NCBI RefSeq assembly: GCF_001375535.1 | Contig: NZ_LN831197.1 | Coordinates: 2,472,805-2,536,804 of the forward strand | Length of the DNA stretch: 64,000 nucleotides | Direction: 5' to 3' | DNA from: Bacillus niameyensis | GTDB taxonomy: Bacteria; Bacillota; Bacilli; Bacillales; Bacillaceae_C | Part shown: positions 63,901 through 64,000 of the stretch, piece after piece | Numbering within the stretch: the stretch's first letter is position 1 | How the letters are laid out: the number at the start of each line of letters is the position of its first letter | The notes under the pieces: generated by a model | Database searches by the model: none | What the model was told of the DNA's origin: nothing | What the model saw: the letters and a program-made list of their open reading frames with translations, nothing else | Translations under genes and position numbers: made by a program

Positions 63901-64000
63901 GGTAATCCATTGTACTCGAAAAGACTTTTTGCTCTTTCCAAACGGTGTGTCCTCCGCCTCTTCAATCTGCGCGAACTACGAAAACTTCGCCGATCCTCAT
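60939..64000 (-). CDS. cas9: Type II CRISPR nuclease Cas9, small SaCas9-like (N-terminus beyond window)
   Basis: 1019 residues are visible. The frame runs through the window end; the first visible residues EDRRSFRSSRR and LKRRRTHRLERAKSLF are the arginine-rich bridge helix, so only RuvC-I (about 45 residues) is missing. Full length is thus about 1065, near SaCas9 (1053). DPYQARYNAIFGEVSKEELV and LVKRRGTTLDSPE parallel SaCas9. RuvC-II is AIVIETAREKN (about 62640), the HNH core FEIDHILPVS with Asn in QANKVL and NQKKG (about 62390), and RuvC-III SHAHHAIDALIVAA (about 61945). All catalytic positions seen are intact. The C-terminal 250 residues should contact the PAM; its sequence cannot be read from this. 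A TTG at 63963-63965 is in frame but is not the real start. Confidence 0.97.
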   Translation of the reverse strand, partial: EDRRSFRSSRRLKRRRTHRLERAKSLFEYNGLPSESIGKMDPYQARYNAIFGEVSKEELVAGLYHLVKRRGTTLDSPEDEKSSGNELSTKEQLSRNRKFLENRYICEVQLERLSNGHEKIRNHENRFRTEDYVKEARAILIRQQQRYSEITDEFIEDFINILKSKREYFDGPGSEKSPTPYGQYYLDKDGKLAYTSMINKMRGICTYFPDHLRIAKMSYTADLYNLLSGDLNKLLINGEYLTYEDKLYLIDHFIKKGKNITLTQILKYKGISDDSDVSGYRIDLKTDKPIFTEFTGFKELKKIVDKNDLPSSILEDIDLIDDIIEILTAEKSYYRREEQLKPLFSEYDQETIDRIVNAFKESTSFKGYHALSKKAIELILEDLWYTNKNQMELFAERKLEEKRLSDLKTQTKVMFDGDAILSTVAKRAHREAIKIVNEVRKRYGEMDAIVIETAREKNSEEKRKQYSDFQREIGKHEKEMAKLLGVKSLKDLRLNSKQHLALKLWVSQDRKCIYSGRSISINDIVQDPSKFEIDHILPVSLSFDDSQANKVLCYHRENQKKGQKTPFQYFSTGQASRSFDQFKVEVLNLYKSRKINNKKKDYLLEIRDIAHNEELQKEFINRNLVDTQYAMRSFSMSLRTFFNSHNIDTKVLSIRGSFTAAFRRRARLNKDREESHAHHAIDALIVAAIGRMPIFEFLKEFDMSEEGVVVNRETGEILEENEFFKHKYLSFIRNLMNYESKVKYSHKVDRKVNRTMSNQTIYGTREKDGDTYYLGKVSNIYNLDKHGVEPLLKRLEKSPNSFLIAEHNPKLFELIQLIVKEYKNADNPFKAYYNDHGYVMKDGKVPVKTLRYRDRKLGVHMKITDKYPGAKSDVVLLSIKGVRVDLYKNAEGKYKYLGVPYHWFKQQGNKYVLDMEKYNEEKMKDYKKIDDTFEFQMSLYKNDLFSFERKEGSYFRIFRGDAMPRDNKIEVDFIDKKKQDRKDGFLSPSTFKNIVKYNVDVLGNTYKVEKENFKNTLQL

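Noticed and set aside
63963-63965. TTG as the start of cas9
   Set aside because: The frame continues upstream with the arginine-rich bridge helix and no RuvC-I is present after the TTG; the gene begins beyond the window.

Overview
The window is a chromosomal segment of an AT-rich, endospore-forming member of the Bacillaceae, probably a facultative anaerobe. The evidence is two GerA-type germinant receptor operons, a SleL-type spore cortex hydrolase, a respiratory nitrate reductase operon, B. subtilis-like gene families throughout (yclNOP, uppP, pxpBCA, ltaS, OpuD-type transporter) and Gram-positive style GGAGG ribosome binding sites. I cannot name the species from sequence alone.

Layout. 1-0.8 kb: end of a class B penicillin-binding protein. 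0.9-4.8 kb: a glycerophosphodiester phosphodiesterase, an uncharacterised DapA-like/epimerase gene pair and a flavodoxin. 5.0-13.5 kb (minus strand): narK-PAS, narGHJI and a hemerythrin-like gene for nitrate respiration. 13.7-16.5 kb (minus): petrobactin-type iron importer yclNOP behind two Fur boxes, without its binding protein. 16.5-17.2 kb: three tandem copies of a dispersed hairpin repeat, one carrying a second repeat nested inside it. 17.2-20.4 kb (minus): glpD-glpK. 20.8-22.5 kb: YIEGIA pair and a glutamine-rich small protein. 22.5-27.9 kb: molybdenum hydroxylase operon with divergent XdhC and MobA/MocA-like maturation genes. 28-29.5 kb: BCCT osmolyte importer behind a perfect palindrome. 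29.6-33.7 kb: first germinant receptor operon including a previously unlisted 52-codon D-subunit gene. 33.7-42.4 kb: CNNM-type transporter, uppP, 5-oxoprolinase pxpBCA, SleL-like enzyme, LtaS. 42.5-45.6 kb: metal chaperone, atypical CPG-type P1B ATPase and FLP/FNR-type regulator, with an exact FNR-type operator at -41.5. 45.7-49.3 kb: second germinant receptor operon. 49.4-50.3 kb: short-chain dehydrogenase. 50.4-56.9 kb: six-gene polyamine operon containing two complete aminopropyl-transfer routes. 57.0-64 kb (minus): type II-A CRISPR-Cas with 19 repeats, long Csn2, Cas2, Cas1, a tracrRNA placed between cas1 and cas9, and a small SaCas9-like Cas9 cut by the window end.

How the parts work together. 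Nitrate reductase and the molybdenum hydroxylase share the need for molybdenum cofactor, and the second comes with its own cofactor maturation genes. The CRISPR locus reads in one direction: cas9, tracrRNA, cas1, cas2, csn2, leader, array. The first array repeat sits almost directly at the end of csn2, with a promoter squeezed into a leader of about 33 bp. Each repeat itself reads as a -35/-10 promoter pointing into its spacer, as known for some type II-C loci; this is the observation I would follow first.
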